From assembly GCF_021513275.1 (NCBI RefSeq), contig NZ_CP090978.1, positions 806,001-870,000 of the forward strand: a DNA stretch of 64,000 nucleotides, given 5' to 3'. The DNA comes from Paenibacillus hexagrammi (GTDB lineage: Bacteria; Bacillota; Bacilli; Paenibacillales; NBRC-103111). The notes below the pieces were generated by a model that saw nothing but the letters and a program-made list of their open reading frames with translations, searched no databases and was not told the DNA's origin. Shown here in pieces: positions 20,118-29,539 of this stretch (the stretch's first letter is position 1; every line of letters starts with the position of its first letter). A program made the position numbers and the translations under genes.

Positions 20118-21245
20118 ATGCCCAAAATTGGATCACACGTCTCTTTTTCCGATAAAGGATTATTAAATGCTGCTGAGGAAGCAATTTCTTATGGTTCTTC
20201 CACATTTATGATATACACAGGTGCACCGCAAAATACCCGTCGAAAGCCGATAGAAACACAGTTTATTGAAGAAGGCAAAGCTTTGATGGATAAGCATGGC
20301 ATTCATGAAATTGTCGTGCATGCCCCATATATCATTAATCTTGGTTCCTATAAAGAAGACACTTTCAAGTTGGCTGTCCGTTTCCTACAAGAGGAAATTC
20401 GACGCACCGATTATCTTGGAGTTCGGAATATTGTCTTACATCCGGGAGCTTATACGGATAAAGATGCCGAATACGGTATTGCTCGTATCGCTGATGGACT
20501 TAATGAAGTATTGGCTGGAGTAAAAGACACACAGGTGAATATTGCTCTGGAAACGATGGCGGGCAAGGGTACAGAAATCGGAAGAAGTTTTGAAGAAATC
20601 GCTGCGATCATGGACAAAGTTGCGGATAATCACAAATTGACAGTATGTATGGATACTTGTCATATACATGATGCAGGATATGATATTGTTAATGACCTGG
20701 ATGGTGTACTGGATCATTTTGATCGTGTGGTTGGTTTGAGCAAATTAGGCGTCATTCACTTGAACGATAGTAAGAATGCGCGAGGAGCCAGTAAAGACCG
20801 ACATGCCCCTGTAGGTTCAGGATGGATCGGCTTTCAAGCAATGAATAATGTTGCACGGCATGAGAAGCTGCAGCATCTGCCGATGATCCTCGAGACTCCA
20901 TGGATCGGGAAAGAGGATAAGTCTCAGCGCCCTATGTATGAAGCAGAGATAGCACTTTTATCGGGAAATCTGAGTGAACGCTTTGGTGGAGATTTCCTTG
21001 ATCATGTGGAACGTATCGATCACTTGCTTACGAAGAAAGACATTCATTATCGTGACTTTGTTTTGAATACTTGGGATTTGTTAAAAAGCGATGCGAAGGC
21101 AAAGAAAGCGGATGGTCGTGAACCTATGGAACGTTTATACGATATCATTCACGAAGAACGTTTGCTGCCCGAATTAACCGAGGAACAGATTAATCATCGC
21201 TTAACCGTGTGGTTTGCAGGCCAAGAAGCACTCAAGAACGACTAA
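20118..21245 (+). CDS. nfo: Endonuclease IV-like AP endonuclease with C-terminal extension
   Basis: A TIM-barrel deoxyribonuclease IV that cleaves at abasic sites. N-terminal [54 protein letters not shown] and [18 protein letters not shown] supply the zinc ligands. The protein has 375 residues, against roughly 280-300 for typical family members. The extra ~75 residues at the C-terminus (from about [11 protein letters not shown]) look alpha-helical. AAAGGAG precedes ATG 20118. purU follows at 21 bp. Confidence 0.88.
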   Translation: MPKIGSHVSFSDKGLLNAAEEAISYGSSTFMIYTGAPQNTRRKPIETQFIEEGKALMDKHGIHEIVVHAPYIINLGSYKEDTFKLAVRFLQEEIRRTDYLGVRNIVLHPGAYTDKDAEYGIARIADGLNEVLAGVKDTQVNIALETMAGKGTEIGRSFEEIAAIMDKVADNHKLTVCMDTCHIHDAGYDIVNDLDGVLDHFDRVVGLSKLGVIHLNDSKNARGASKDRHAPVGSGWIGFQAMNNVARHEKLQHLPMILETPWIGKEDKSQRPMYEAEIALLSGNLSERFGGDFLDHVERIDHLLTKKDIHYRDFVLNTWDLLKSDAKAKKADGREPMERLYDIIHEERLLPELTEEQINHRLTVWFAGQEALKND

Positions 21246-21266
21246 CATAATAGCAGGAGGAACATC

Positions 21267-22166
21267 ATGAATCAAGCGAGTAATACGGCTCCTTTAAGAG
21301 GAGGGGACACCACAATCAATCGCGCTAGGATGCTAATTTCTTGTCCTGACCAGCCGGGAATCGTAGCAGCGGTGTCTCAGTTCTTATTTGAATACGGAGC
21401 AAATATTGTACAATCAGATCAATACACGATGGATCCGGAAGGCGGAATGTTCTTCATCAGAATTGAGTTTGATTTACCTGATTTAAGTGCTCGGGTTGAG
21501 CAGTTAAAACATGATTTTTCAAAAGTGGCTGATCATTTCCGTTTGGACTGGAGTTTATCGCTCGCCGCGCAGAAGAAGCGCATTGCCATCTTTGTGTCCA
21601 AGGAGGATCACTGTTTACTCGAATTGCTATGGCATTGGAGAGCTGGTGATTTGAATGCGGATATCGCTATGGTAATCAGTAACCATCACGATATGAGATC
21701 GCTCGTAGAACCGTTTGGAATCCCGTATCATTATATCCCGGTAACTGCCGATACGAAAAAAGATGCCGAGCAACGTCAGCTTGAAGTTGTTGGTGACAAT
21801 GTGGATGCTATCATTTTGGCTAGATATATGCAGATCGTTTCACCTGCGTTTATCGAGCATTTTGCAAATCGCATCATTAACATTCACCATTCGTTCCTTC
21901 CTGCTTTCGTAGGAGGCAAGCCTTATGCTCAAGCGCATAATCGCGGTGTGAAAATCATTGGCGCAACAGCGCACTATGTGACAGAAGAGCTGGATGGCGG
22001 ACCAATTATCGAACAGGATGTACAGCGGGTAAGTCACCGTGATAACGTAGAGGATTTAAAGCGAATTGGGCGGCATATCGAACGGATCGTTCTGGCTAGG
22101 GCAGTTTCTTGGCATGTCGAGGATCGAATCATTGTTCATAACAATAAAACAGTTGTATTTAATTAA
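21267..22166 (+). CDS. purU: Formyltetrahydrofolate deformylase
   Basis: Hydrolyses 10-formyl-THF to formate and THF, balancing one-carbon pools. At 299 residues it has an N-terminal ACT domain (MLISCPDQPGIVAAVSQFLF) and a formyltransferase-like domain with the catalytic region NIHHSFLPAFVGGKPYAQA and the downstream GATAHYVTEELDGGPII (His and Asp of the active site). RBS AGGAGGA precedes ATG 21267. It is the second gene of a two-gene unit with nfo and ends before a long hairpin. Confidence 0.95.
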   Translation: MNQASNTAPLRGGDTTINRARMLISCPDQPGIVAAVSQFLFEYGANIVQSDQYTMDPEGGMFFIRIEFDLPDLSARVEQLKHDFSKVADHFRLDWSLSLAAQKKRIAIFVSKEDHCLLELLWHWRAGDLNADIAMVISNHHDMRSLVEPFGIPYHYIPVTADTKKDAEQRQLEVVGDNVDAIILARYMQIVSPAFIEHFANRIINIHHSFLPAFVGGKPYAQAHNRGVKIIGATAHYVTEELDGGPIIEQDVQRVSHRDNVEDLKRIGRHIERIVLARAVSWHVEDRIIVHNNKTVVFN

Positions 22167-22260
22167 TAAAATGAATGTTGTACTAAATTGGCACATATAA
22201 TCAGTCCGTACACATACAAAAGGTTGTCTAGACATATATACGTCTTATAAACTAAGTTTT

Positions 22261-22326
22261 AAATGGGCATCAGCACTATATGACTTCTTTCACCATAGAG
22301 AAGCAATATAGTGCTGATGCCCATTT
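22261..22326 (+). terminator. Perfect 21-bp inverted repeat, terminator-like
   Basis: 21 bases (22261-22281) are the exact reverse complement of 22306-22326, with a 24-nt loop that can pair internally (CTTCT/AGAAG). A T run follows at 22339-22346. It lies between convergent purU and the DUF1501 gene and probably terminates purU transcription. The stem is longer than a typical terminator needs. Confidence 0.65.
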
Positions 22327-22394
22327 GTCTTATAATATTTTTTTTGTGTAAATATAGTAATCCAGATCAACTTACTTTTTACACCCTGTTTACT

Positions 22395-23624
22395 TTATAT
22401 AAATGGTAAATTTTCAAATGTTCCCCCAAGGGTATTAGTGGCATCGCCATGTAACCATTTATCAATTATTGTATGATATATTGAACGGAAATCGACTTCG
22501 CATTTAAGATCACCATTAATAAGAGTGGTGAGATTGGGGTGTGAACCGTAAAGCCCTCCTTTCACTCTTTCACCTATTATGAATACAGGTGCGGCAGTGC
22601 CGTGATCGGTGCCGCCGCTGCTATTCTCCCTTAATCGGCGACCAAACTCGGAAAAAACCATAATGATTACATCATTGTGTGTTCCGTTTTCCTTAAGATC
22701 CTTAAAGAACGCTCCAAGACCATCGTCTAATGTTTTTAATGTTTCTTTGTGTTGTTGCTTTTCTTGAACATGATCGTCAAAACCACCTAGTTGCAAATAG
22801 TAAATCTGGGTTCCCGCTTTTCCGCTTATTAGTTTTGCAGTAAGCTGTAGATCCTGAGAAAACTGTGTGTTTGGATAATCGGCTTTTTTTACATAAGAGC
22901 TGACGATGGATTTGATTGCTTCAAGGTTGTTAAATGCCGAGAGCCCTCTTTGGCTTACGACTTGTAGATAATCATTCTGAGAATGAGTTTGATAGATGTT
23001 TAGAGCTGATTTTATTAGATTTTTTTGATAAGCATCAGGTGTGCTTGAAGTAAATGCTCGAAATGTTTCTAAAGATTGAACAACCGGAACATCCGAACCG
23101 GGAGATATGAAAGCTTTATTCACGGTACCAGCGCCTATTTGGATAGCTGGAAGGTGGTGATCCGCGGAGGACGATGTTATATACCTTCCTAACCATCCCG
23201 TTGTTGCAATTGATTCAGGTACACCTGTTTGCCAGATTTCCATGGAGCGGAAGTGAGAGAGATCTGGTTTTGGATACCCAACACCCTGAACAATAGCGAG
23301 TTTTCCATCTTGGAACATAAATTGTAAATTTCTTAAACAAGGATGTAATCCTATTTGATTGTTGAGAGGAAGTACTTCCTCTTGCTTGTATCTGAGAGTC
23401 GGTCTGGCGTCATAATATCGGCCGTTTGTATAGGGAATAACTGTGTTTAATCCATCATTACCGCCAGATAGTTGAACGACTACAAGAGTGGGTGATTTTA
23501 CTGGTAAAGTCGCAGCATCATTATTGGCGTAAACTGCTTGTCCGATTCTAGAGAAACCGCCTAAGCTAATTGTGGCAATTAGCTGAGAACTTTTTATTAA
23601 GAAATCTCTCCTAGTCAAATTCAT
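22395..23624 (-). CDS. DUF1501 family Tat-exported protein
   Basis: A 409-residue protein with a twin-arginine signal (MNLTRRDFLIKSSQLIATIS) and an alkaline-phosphatase-like fold typical of DUF1501: VVQLSGGNDGLNTVIPY, HFRSMEIWQTG, MVFSEFGRRLRENSSGGTDH. It is exported folded, probably with a metal cofactor; substrate unknown. It is 20 bp downstream of a DUF1800 gene, the standard partner of DUF1501 proteins across bacteria. Confidence 0.9.
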   Translation of the reverse strand: MNLTRRDFLIKSSQLIATISLGGFSRIGQAVYANNDAATLPVKSPTLVVVQLSGGNDGLNTVIPYTNGRYYDARPTLRYKQEEVLPLNNQIGLHPCLRNLQFMFQDGKLAIVQGVGYPKPDLSHFRSMEIWQTGVPESIATTGWLGRYITSSSADHHLPAIQIGAGTVNKAFISPGSDVPVVQSLETFRAFTSSTPDAYQKNLIKSALNIYQTHSQNDYLQVVSQRGLSAFNNLEAIKSIVSSYVKKADYPNTQFSQDLQLTAKLISGKAGTQIYYLQLGGFDDHVQEKQQHKETLKTLDDGLGAFFKDLKENGTHNDVIIMVFSEFGRRLRENSSGGTDHGTAAPVFIIGERVKGGLYGSHPNLTTLINGDLKCEVDFRSIYHTIIDKWLHGDATNTLGGTFENLPFI

Positions 23625-23644
23625 GAACTAATCCTCCTTCCTCA

Positions 23645-24946
23645 TTATTTCAGTTGAGCTTCTGGACACATGAGCATGAGATGTATGAATGGGCATACTT
23701 CATCTTTTGTATGTAGTCGACTTGTACTTGCGAAATTGGTTAACCCATATAATGTAGCGGGACTTAGAACAGGAATGCTTAACTGCCTTCCCATGAATTT
23801 AATTCTGTCTAAAGTTGGCATCTTTTCAGTTTCAGAAAATGGCTGCAGCCATGAGATGCTGATATATTTAACAGCCCATTCTACAAACTGAAAGCGAGAG
23901 AATAGATAAGTTGTGGATAGCCAAGCTTGATCACCTTGCCAACCGGCTACATTAGGAGGATTATATAATTCTTGTCCCATTGCTTTTGCAATATTAATTA
24001 TGTATCTGTTGAAAGGCAAAGGAAGCAATCTGCTTAGAGTAACGATATATTCGACTGGCGACTTTATAAGGGACATTACAACATGTTCTTCGTAGAATTT
24101 GTCTGATAAAAAAATAGTGGAAATGGTATCTCCAATATTTTGGGATTTTTTTAGTTGAGAGGCTACTTCTGCAACCCATGTTTGAGGAGGGTTGGGAAGA
24201 GCAAAGTATTGAAGTAATTTGTTGGCTATGAATGAATATAATGCGTCTTGTCCTATTAGGATATTGATAATATCATCTGCATCCAAGAAGCCGCTTTTAC
24301 CAAGCACGGTCTTCATTCCTGAGTCATGTTGTGCAGGATCCAAATCGACCAGATCATTTACACGGTCGTAATTCCAGCCCGTAAAGGAGCGGGCTGCTTC
24401 TTTAACATCCTGTTCGCTATAGCAGCCTCTTCCCAAAGTAAATAGTTCCATAACCTCTCGCGCATAGTTTTCATTGGGACTGCCTTTTCGATTCTGTCCA
24501 ACATCAAGCCACATCATCATAGCTGGGTCGGTACCTATTTCATTAAGTAAGTCTCTAAAAGATCCCAGAGCATACCTTCGGAAAAGTTCATTTTGCCTCA
24601 ACATTAAAGGGGGTAAATGAACTTTCCCAATTGATGTGGCAAAATGACTGTGCCAAAATAGAGTCATTTTCTCAATAAGCGGCGCGCTTGTGTTGATCAT
24701 GCGATAAAACCAATATAACTGTTGATCACCTAGTTGATTGGAATTTAAAGCAATACCATCACATATTACATCATTCATCTCCTTCATTGATTGCGGATAA
24801 TCTGTTAATGGTTGTCCGGTAATTAGACGGTTGACAGTTTCTAGCTTTCCTAGTTTAAGACAAGCATCTATTTCTAATTTAGTCCCACCAAAGGACGCAC
24901 GATTAAGCAGATGTATGACTTCGTGTTCTGTCCAAATTTGCGACAC
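23645..24946 (-). CDS. DUF1800 family protein
   Basis: A 433-residue protein. Family hallmarks are HLLNRASFGGT near the N-terminus, MTLFWHSHFATS, NENYAREVMELFTLG and the late PPNVAGWQG. Function is unknown; it always pairs with DUF1501 genes. GGAGGTG precedes the GTG start at 24946. No export signal is obvious, unlike its Tat-dependent partner. The two form one operon. Confidence 0.9.
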   Translation of the reverse strand: MSQIWTEHEVIHLLNRASFGGTKLEIDACLKLGKLETVNRLITGQPLTDYPQSMKEMNDVICDGIALNSNQLGDQQLYWFYRMINTSAPLIEKMTLFWHSHFATSIGKVHLPPLMLRQNELFRRYALGSFRDLLNEIGTDPAMMMWLDVGQNRKGSPNENYAREVMELFTLGRGCYSEQDVKEAARSFTGWNYDRVNDLVDLDPAQHDSGMKTVLGKSGFLDADDIINILIGQDALYSFIANKLLQYFALPNPPQTWVAEVASQLKKSQNIGDTISTIFLSDKFYEEHVVMSLIKSPVEYIVTLSRLLPLPFNRYIINIAKAMGQELYNPPNVAGWQGDQAWLSTTYLFSRFQFVEWAVKYISISWLQPFSETEKMPTLDRIKFMGRQLSIPVLSPATLYGLTNFASTSRLHTKDEVCPFIHLMLMCPEAQLK

Positions 24947-25220
24947 TTTTTCACCTCCGTGAAATATGTAGAAATATATATTATTATAGACGTTCTTATG
25001 ATACGCTTTGTTTCGTTAACGGTGAAAAAAATCTAAAACGCAAAAAATCAAAAAAAAGAAAAGATAAGGTCTGGTAATTTATTATCAAAAAGCTAAGATT
25101 TTATCCGTTAATGTGGCAAAGCCTCAAAGCAAATGGTACAATAATGCAAGTGAGCAAATTAACTTGTATGTACAAGTAAAAGAATCAAAAACCAATGAAC
25201 ATATATAGGAGGAACGTTTC

Positions 25221-27242
25221 ATGACAGCTACGAATCAAACGATCGAGCAGCTTGCGGTGAATACAATCCGTACTCTCGGTATCGACGCGATTGAAAAGTC
25301 TAAATCCGGCCATCCAGGTATCGTAATGGGGGCAGCTCCCATGGCGTATGTGCTGTGGACACAGCATATGAAGCACAATCCGGCTAACCCGAAATGGGTA
25401 AACCGTGACCGCTTTGTCCTGTCTGCAGGACATGGCTCCATGCTGCTGTACAGCATGCTGCACCTTTGCGGATATGATCTCTCCCTGGATGAAATCAAGA
25501 ATTTCCGTCAATGGGGAAGTAAAACGCCTGGTCACCCTGAGTTCGGCCACACAGCAGGTGTAGACGCAACAACCGGTCCTCTTGGACAAGGTGTAGGTAT
25601 GGCTGTAGGTATGGCAATGGCTGAAGCGCATCTTAGAGAAACTTACAACAAAGATAGCTTCAATGTAATTGATCACTATACCTACGCAATTTGCGGCGAC
25701 GGCGACTTGATGGAGGGCGTTTCCTACGAGGCGATTTCCTTGGCAGGTCACCTGAAGCTGGGCAAGTTGATTATGCTTTATGATTCCAATGATATCTCCT
25801 TGGATGGCGAGCTGAACATGGCTTTCTCCGAGAATATTCAAAAACGCTTTGAATCTGCAAACTGGCAGTATCTGCGCGTAGAGCAAGAGAACGACCTTGC
25901 TGCAATTTCCAAAGCTCTGGAAGAAGCGAAGGCGGACCCAACTCGACCTACTTTGATCGAAGTTCGTACAACAATTGGCTTCGGAAGCCCGAACAAAGGC
26001 GGAAAAGGCGGACACGCAGGCCCTCACGGTTCACCGCTTGGCACGGACGAAGCGAAGCTGACCAAGCAAGCTTACGGCTGGCCGGAAGAGCCTGACTTCC
26101 TCGTACCGGATGAAGTAAGAGCTCACTACGCACAAGTAAAAGAAAACGGCGGTAACGCTGAAGCTGCTTGGAACAAGTTGATGGATGCTTACAAATCCGC
26201 ACACCCTGAGCTGGCGGCTCAATTCAATATGGCTGTTAACGGCGAGCTTCCTGCTGGCTGGGACGCTGGACTTCCTGTCTATTCCACAGAAGACAAGCCA
26301 TTGGCTACACGCGCAGCTTCCGGTAATGCCATCAATGGCATTGCGGGCAAATTGCCGCAATTGATTGGCGGTTCTGCCGACCTTGCAAGCTCCAACAACA
26401 CCATGATCAAAGGCGAAAGCAACTACACATCCGCTAACTATGCGGGCCGCAACCTGTGGTTCGGTGTACGCGAGTTCGGTATGGGTACGGCTCTGAACGG
26501 TATGGCGCTTCACGGCGGTCTGAAAGTATACGGAGCGACTTTCTTCGTATTCTCCGATTACCTGCGCGCTTCCATTCGTCTTGCTGCACTGATGAAGCTT
26601 CCGGTTGTTTACGTGCTGACACACGACAGTATCGCTGTTGGTGAAGACGGTCCGACTCACGAACCGATCGAGCAGCTTCCTGCTCTTCGCGTTATCCCGG
26701 GTGTTACTGTAATGCGTCCAGCTGACGGTAACGAGACTTCCCAAGCATGGCGCTATGCGTTATCCCAACAGGAAGGTCCAGTAGCCTTGGTGCTGACGCG
26801 TCAAAATCTGCCAATCTTGGAAGGTTCCGCAGAGCTTGCTAAAGCGAACATCGACAAAGGCGCATATGTAATTTCCGATGCAGCTAACGGCAAACCGGAT
26901 GCACAGATCCTGGCGACAGGCTCCGAAGTTCAATTGGCTGTAGCAGCTCAAAAACAACTTCAAGCAGAAGGCATCCACGTTCGCGTTGTCAGCATGCCAA
27001 GCTTGGAGCTGTTCGAGAAGCAGCCGCAATCGTACAAGGATTCCGTTATTCTACCTGAAGTGAAGAAACGTCTTGCTGTAGAAATGGCTTATCCATTAGG
27101 ATGGGAAAAGTATGTAGGCGATCAAGGCTCCATTCTGGGAATCAGCACATTCGGTGCTTCCGCTCCTGGAGACCGCGTCCTGAAAGAGTACGGTTTCTCC
27201 GTTGAAAATGTGGTAGCTCGCGTGAAGGCTTTGCTTTCCTAA
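25221..27242 (+). CDS. tkt: Transketolase
   Basis: A thiamine-diphosphate enzyme of the non-oxidative pentose-phosphate pathway, 673 residues. Motifs: [39 protein letters not shown], the ThDP motif beginning [13 protein letters not shown], and in the pyrimidine domain [19 protein letters not shown] and [23 protein letters not shown] precedes ATG 25221. It is likely monocistronic or co-transcribed with the structured region and ppnP downstream. A weak promoter candidate is TGGCAA (25114-25119) with TACAAT (25137-25142). Confidence 0.97.
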   Translation: MTATNQTIEQLAVNTIRTLGIDAIEKSKSGHPGIVMGAAPMAYVLWTQHMKHNPANPKWVNRDRFVLSAGHGSMLLYSMLHLCGYDLSLDEIKNFRQWGSKTPGHPEFGHTAGVDATTGPLGQGVGMAVGMAMAEAHLRETYNKDSFNVIDHYTYAICGDGDLMEGVSYEAISLAGHLKLGKLIMLYDSNDISLDGELNMAFSENIQKRFESANWQYLRVEQENDLAAISKALEEAKADPTRPTLIEVRTTIGFGSPNKGGKGGHAGPHGSPLGTDEAKLTKQAYGWPEEPDFLVPDEVRAHYAQVKENGGNAEAAWNKLMDAYKSAHPELAAQFNMAVNGELPAGWDAGLPVYSTEDKPLATRAASGNAINGIAGKLPQLIGGSADLASSNNTMIKGESNYTSANYAGRNLWFGVREFGMGTALNGMALHGGLKVYGATFFVFSDYLRASIRLAALMKLPVVYVLTHDSIAVGEDGPTHEPIEQLPALRVIPGVTVMRPADGNETSQAWRYALSQQEGPVALVLTRQNLPILEGSAELAKANIDKGAYVISDAANGKPDAQILATGSEVQLAVAAQKQLQAEGIHVRVVSMPSLELFEKQPQSYKDSVILPEVKKRLAVEMAYPLGWEKYVGDQGSILGISTFGASAPGDRVLKEYGFSVENVVARVKALLS

Positions 27243-27267
27243 TATGTATTCATGAAATGAAATAATA

Positions 27268-27448
27268 GCATCTCGCGGCAGCGTTTGAGCATACGTCGGG
27301 ATTTTGCCTGCCGACAAGTGATCACGACCCGCTGTTTGACTAGGGTTTGATTACTTTGGCAGGCTTCTCCGGCTGCTTGCTCACAGACTTGGCCATAGCA
27401 CTGAACCGGCACAGTCGGTTCGCCAGACGAGCCTTTGCCGCGGGATGC
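27268..27448 (+). ncRNA. Candidate structured RNA between tkt and ppnP (unassigned)
   Basis: A 13-bp helix (27268-27280 with 27436-27448, only one U-G wobble) closes a 181-nt region. Inside, one arm pairs GCCTGCC (27306-27312) with GGCAGGC (27358-27364), then AAGTGATCA (27316-27324) with TGATTACTT (27348-27356), then CCC/GGG. A second arm pairs TGGC (27390-27393) with GCCA (27422-27425) and GAACCG (27403-27408) with CGGTTC (27416-27421). GCTC at 27379-27382 can pair either with GAGC at 27429-27432 or, extended, with TGAGC at 27286-27290, so alternative folds are possible. I match it to no known family. It could be a ppnP leader element or a separate sRNA. Confidence 0.55.
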
Positions 27449-27475
27449 AACTAACCATAGGGGGAAACGTAGATC

Positions 27476-27793
27476 ATGTCCAGCTTTGAAAATGTAACCG
27501 TGCTTACCAAAGCCAATGTTTACTTTGACGGCAAAGTAACAAGCCGTACCGTCGTATTTGCTGACGGAACCAAAAAAACGCTTGGCATCCTGATGCCAGG
27601 TGAATACGAATTTGGAACGGATGCCAAAGAAATTATGGAAATCCAATCCGGTGAATTGAAAGTGCTGCTGCCAGGCAGCAGCGAATGGATCTCCATCAGC
27701 GGACAAGGCGAGTTCACGGTTCCTGCGAACTCCAAGTTCAAGCTGGAAGTATCCGTGGTTAGTGATTACATCTGCTCGTACATCAACGAGTAA
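27476..27793 (+). CDS. ppnP: Pyrimidine/purine nucleoside phosphorylase
   Basis: A 105-residue single-cupin protein of the PpnP (former DUF1255/YaiE) family, which phosphorolyses several nucleosides. Visible: [33 protein letters not shown] and [17 protein letters not shown] with a Tyr-rich end. The start ATG 27476 follows AGGGGGAAACG. The gene lies 232 bp after tkt; the gap holds the structured-RNA candidate. Ribose-1-phosphate from this enzyme can feed the pentose-phosphate pathway, a metabolic link with tkt. Confidence 0.88.
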   Translation: MSSFENVTVLTKANVYFDGKVTSRTVVFADGTKKTLGILMPGEYEFGTDAKEIMEIQSGELKVLLPGSSEWISISGQGEFTVPANSKFKLEVSVVSDYICSYINE

Positions 27794-27802
27794 TGAACGA
27801 AC

Positions 27803-27866
27803 AAAAACTCCCGCAGCCTGTTGTCTGTACCTTAGGGTACGACAAGGGGAAAGCGGGAGTTTTTTA
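27803..27866 (+). terminator. Terminator after ppnP
   Basis: AAAAACTCCCGC (27804-27815) pairs with GCGGGAGTTTTT, with an inner GTACC/GGGTAC hairpin, followed by T residues. Confidence 0.85.
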
Positions 27867-27957
27867 ATTATCTGGGCTGCGCAATTTGCCTACCTACGAA
27901 GTAGAGACGCCTTGTAATTTCCTAGCGACGGAAAGAGCAACATGTCTCACACGGATT

Positions 27958-27985
27958 GGAGAAAAGCTACTGAAGCTCGTAATGA
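27958..27985. repeat. Dispersed 28-bp repeat, copy 1
   Basis: These 28 bases are identical to 33399-33426, 5.4 kb away in the same orientation. The unit contains AGCTACTGAAGCT, a small interrupted palindrome. Both copies lie in intergenic DNA just past a gene end. Confidence 0.8.
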
Positions 27986-28017
27986 ACAGTCTGGCTCTAC
28001 TTTGTAGAGGTCCTTTT

Positions 28018-29025
28018 TCATTCCTTACACACCGCGCATGAATCCCGGACAATAAGCTCTGTAGGAACGATGAGAGCAGGCGGAGGAAAATTAGGTGTAT
28101 GAATCATCTTATTGAGAAGCAAGATGGATTGGCTGCCGATCGTCATGAAATCCTGCCGAATTGTGGTCAGCTTCGGGTACATATGTCTCGACATCTCAAT
28201 ATCGTCAAATCCTACGACCGAGACATCGCCGGGAACGGATATCCCTGCTTCCCCAGCAGCTTCGATCACACCGATAGCGCCCATGTCCGAGCTGCATATG
28301 ATCGCAGTAGGGGGAACCTCCAGCTCCATGAAGGATTTCATAGCTTTATAGCCGCTTTCCTTGGTAAAGTCGCCTATGGAAATATACTCCGATACATAAG
28401 GCAAGCCTGCTTCCATTAATGCCTGTCGATAGCCCTCGAATCGAATCTTACCTACATAGGAATCCAGCTGACCTGCAACAAAAGCGATTTTCCGATGCTG
28501 CAATTGCTGCAAATAGCGAACGGCAGTCTTCATACTCTCCACGTTATCCGATGTCACATATCCGGCCCGGGGTCCAATAACGTCCATATCAATGAACATG
28601 GAAGGGATTTCGGATTGAAGCATTTCATCAAAATTAAAATCATGGCGTTGAAAGCCAAAGATGAGAACTCCTTCAACATTCCGGCTCATGCAGTGGCGAA
28701 CAAGACTATAATCCGAATTCCATTCAGAATTGGCTAAATAAATGATGTCGTATCCGACTTCCTTGAGGACGGATTCCATTCCAGCCAAGACATTGACAAG
28801 GAACGGGTGGGATAATCCCGTAGTAAGAAACATGCCGATGGTATTGGAACGGCCCTTTACCAGCCCGCGCGCTGTAGAGTTTGGAATAAACTGCTCGTCG
28901 CGAATAATCTGGAGGACCCGTTCTTTTGTTTTTGAACTTACATTCGGATAATTATTTATGACTTTAGAGACAGTGGCAACGGACACTCCCGCAAACCTTG
29001 CAATGTCTCGAATATTTCGAACCAT
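28018..29025 (-). CDS. LacI-family transcriptional regulator
   Basis: A 335-residue regulator: N-terminal helix-turn-helix (IRDIARFAGVSVATVSKVIN), hinge ARGLVKGRSNTIG and a periplasmic-binding-like effector domain (VVGFDDIEMSRHMYPKLTTI). The frame is open to a TTG at 29061, but AAGGTG and the family's length favour the ATG at 29025. It is divergent from the GH5 gene; matching CG-centred palindromes at 29121 and 29466 are its likely operators, giving self-control and control of the glycosidase. The inducer is probably a beta-glucan oligosaccharide, by inference. Confidence 0.92.
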   Translation of the reverse strand: MVRNIRDIARFAGVSVATVSKVINNYPNVSSKTKERVLQIIRDEQFIPNSTARGLVKGRSNTIGMFLTTGLSHPFLVNVLAGMESVLKEVGYDIIYLANSEWNSDYSLVRHCMSRNVEGVLIFGFQRHDFNFDEMLQSEIPSMFIDMDVIGPRAGYVTSDNVESMKTAVRYLQQLQHRKIAFVAGQLDSYVGKIRFEGYRQALMEAGLPYVSEYISIGDFTKESGYKAMKSFMELEVPPTAIICSSDMGAIGVIEAAGEAGISVPGDVSVVGFDDIEMSRHMYPKLTTIRQDFMTIGSQSILLLNKMIHTPNFPPPALIVPTELIVRDSCAVCKE

Positions 29026-29120
29026 GAGAGGCACCTTATTTCTTTCTTGTTGTTTCTTCAAGGATAGCCTGTTTGTGAGTAGGATGCAATGGATGTGGCA
29101 ACATTAATGATTCTAAAAGG

Positions 29121-29132
29121 GAAAACGTTTTC
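29121..29132. promoter_or_regulatory. LacI-type operator 1
   Basis: GAAAACGTTTTC is a perfect palindrome centred on CG, typical for LacI-family proteins. It sits upstream of the lacI-like gene and directly before a plus-strand promoter candidate, so one bound repressor could affect both directions. Confidence 0.65.
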
Positions 29133-29133
29133 G

Positions 29134-29161
29134 TTGAATCTTGGAAAAAGTATGCTATAAT
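29134..29161 (+). promoter_or_regulatory. Promoter candidate toward the GH5 gene
   Basis: TTGAAT (29134-29139) and TATAAT (29156-29161) with 16-bp spacing, immediately downstream of operator 1. Transcription from here would give a leader of about 370 nt before the GH5 start. In that leader (29162-29539) I see no convincing gene; one frame is open across 29274-29463 but lacks a start codon. Confidence 0.5.
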
Positions 29162-29209
29162 CAAAAATATCAGCGAAGACACCTAGTGTCTCATCATGCA
29201 GCAGAGATA

Positions 29210-29223
29210 TGAAAGCGCTTATA
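29210..29223 (+). promoter_or_regulatory. cre-like catabolite-repression site
   Basis: TGAAAGCGCTTATA matches the CcpA cre consensus (TGWAANCGNTNWCA) at all but one position. Located downstream of the promoter candidate, it would act as a roadblock when preferred sugars are present. Confidence 0.5.
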
Positions 29224-29465
29224 TGGTCCAAGTCTCTGAGATCCTTTTAAAGAAAAGTAGGTGATAATGTCGTGGCAGCCAAGAGAGAGAAGCTGGTAAA
29301 TCGGTAATCGAAAAAGCATTCAGTCATCTTTTAGCAAGCTCGACAAAACTTCGTTCCATTCAACCCAAGAATAAACGCGTGTTCATTCCACATAAGCTTA
29401 TGAAAGTTAAAGATCAGATTAATAAGTCTAGTACAGCAATGATATATGGGTTATTCGTATGCTAA

Positions 29466-29483
29466 AACGAAAACGTTTTCGTT
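29466..29483. promoter_or_regulatory. LacI-type operator 2, upstream of the GH5 gene
   Basis: AACGAAAACGTTTTCGTT is a perfect 18-bp palindrome and contains the 12-bp core of operator 1. It lies 57 bp before the GH5 start codon. Confidence 0.7.
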
Positions 29484-29539
29484 ACAAGTAAATGCGCTTA
29501 AGATTTTTATAGCGACCTAAATGCTTAAGGAGGCTATCG

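Noticed and set aside
25000-25014. GATAC-GCTTT-GTTTC, a one-mismatch copy of the EPS operator upstream of the DUF1800 gene
   Set aside because: About two one-mismatch sites are expected by chance in 64 kb, and this copy is not in the promoter-spacer register seen at the EPS promoters.
25185-27029. Several long minus-strand open frames within tkt
   Set aside because: They are shadows of a highly conserved transketolase gene with biased codons, and no family or ribosome site supports them.
27268-27448. Identification of the structured region as 6S RNA
   Set aside because: The size fits, but the fold is a junction with a large side hairpin on the 3' strand and only about five unpaired bases on the 5' side, so the symmetric central bubble of 6S RNA is missing.
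29274-29463. Open frame in the leader of the GH5 gene as a hidden gene
   Set aside because: It lacks an ATG, GTG or TTG start with a ribosome site and resembles no family; only a late in-frame ATG exists.
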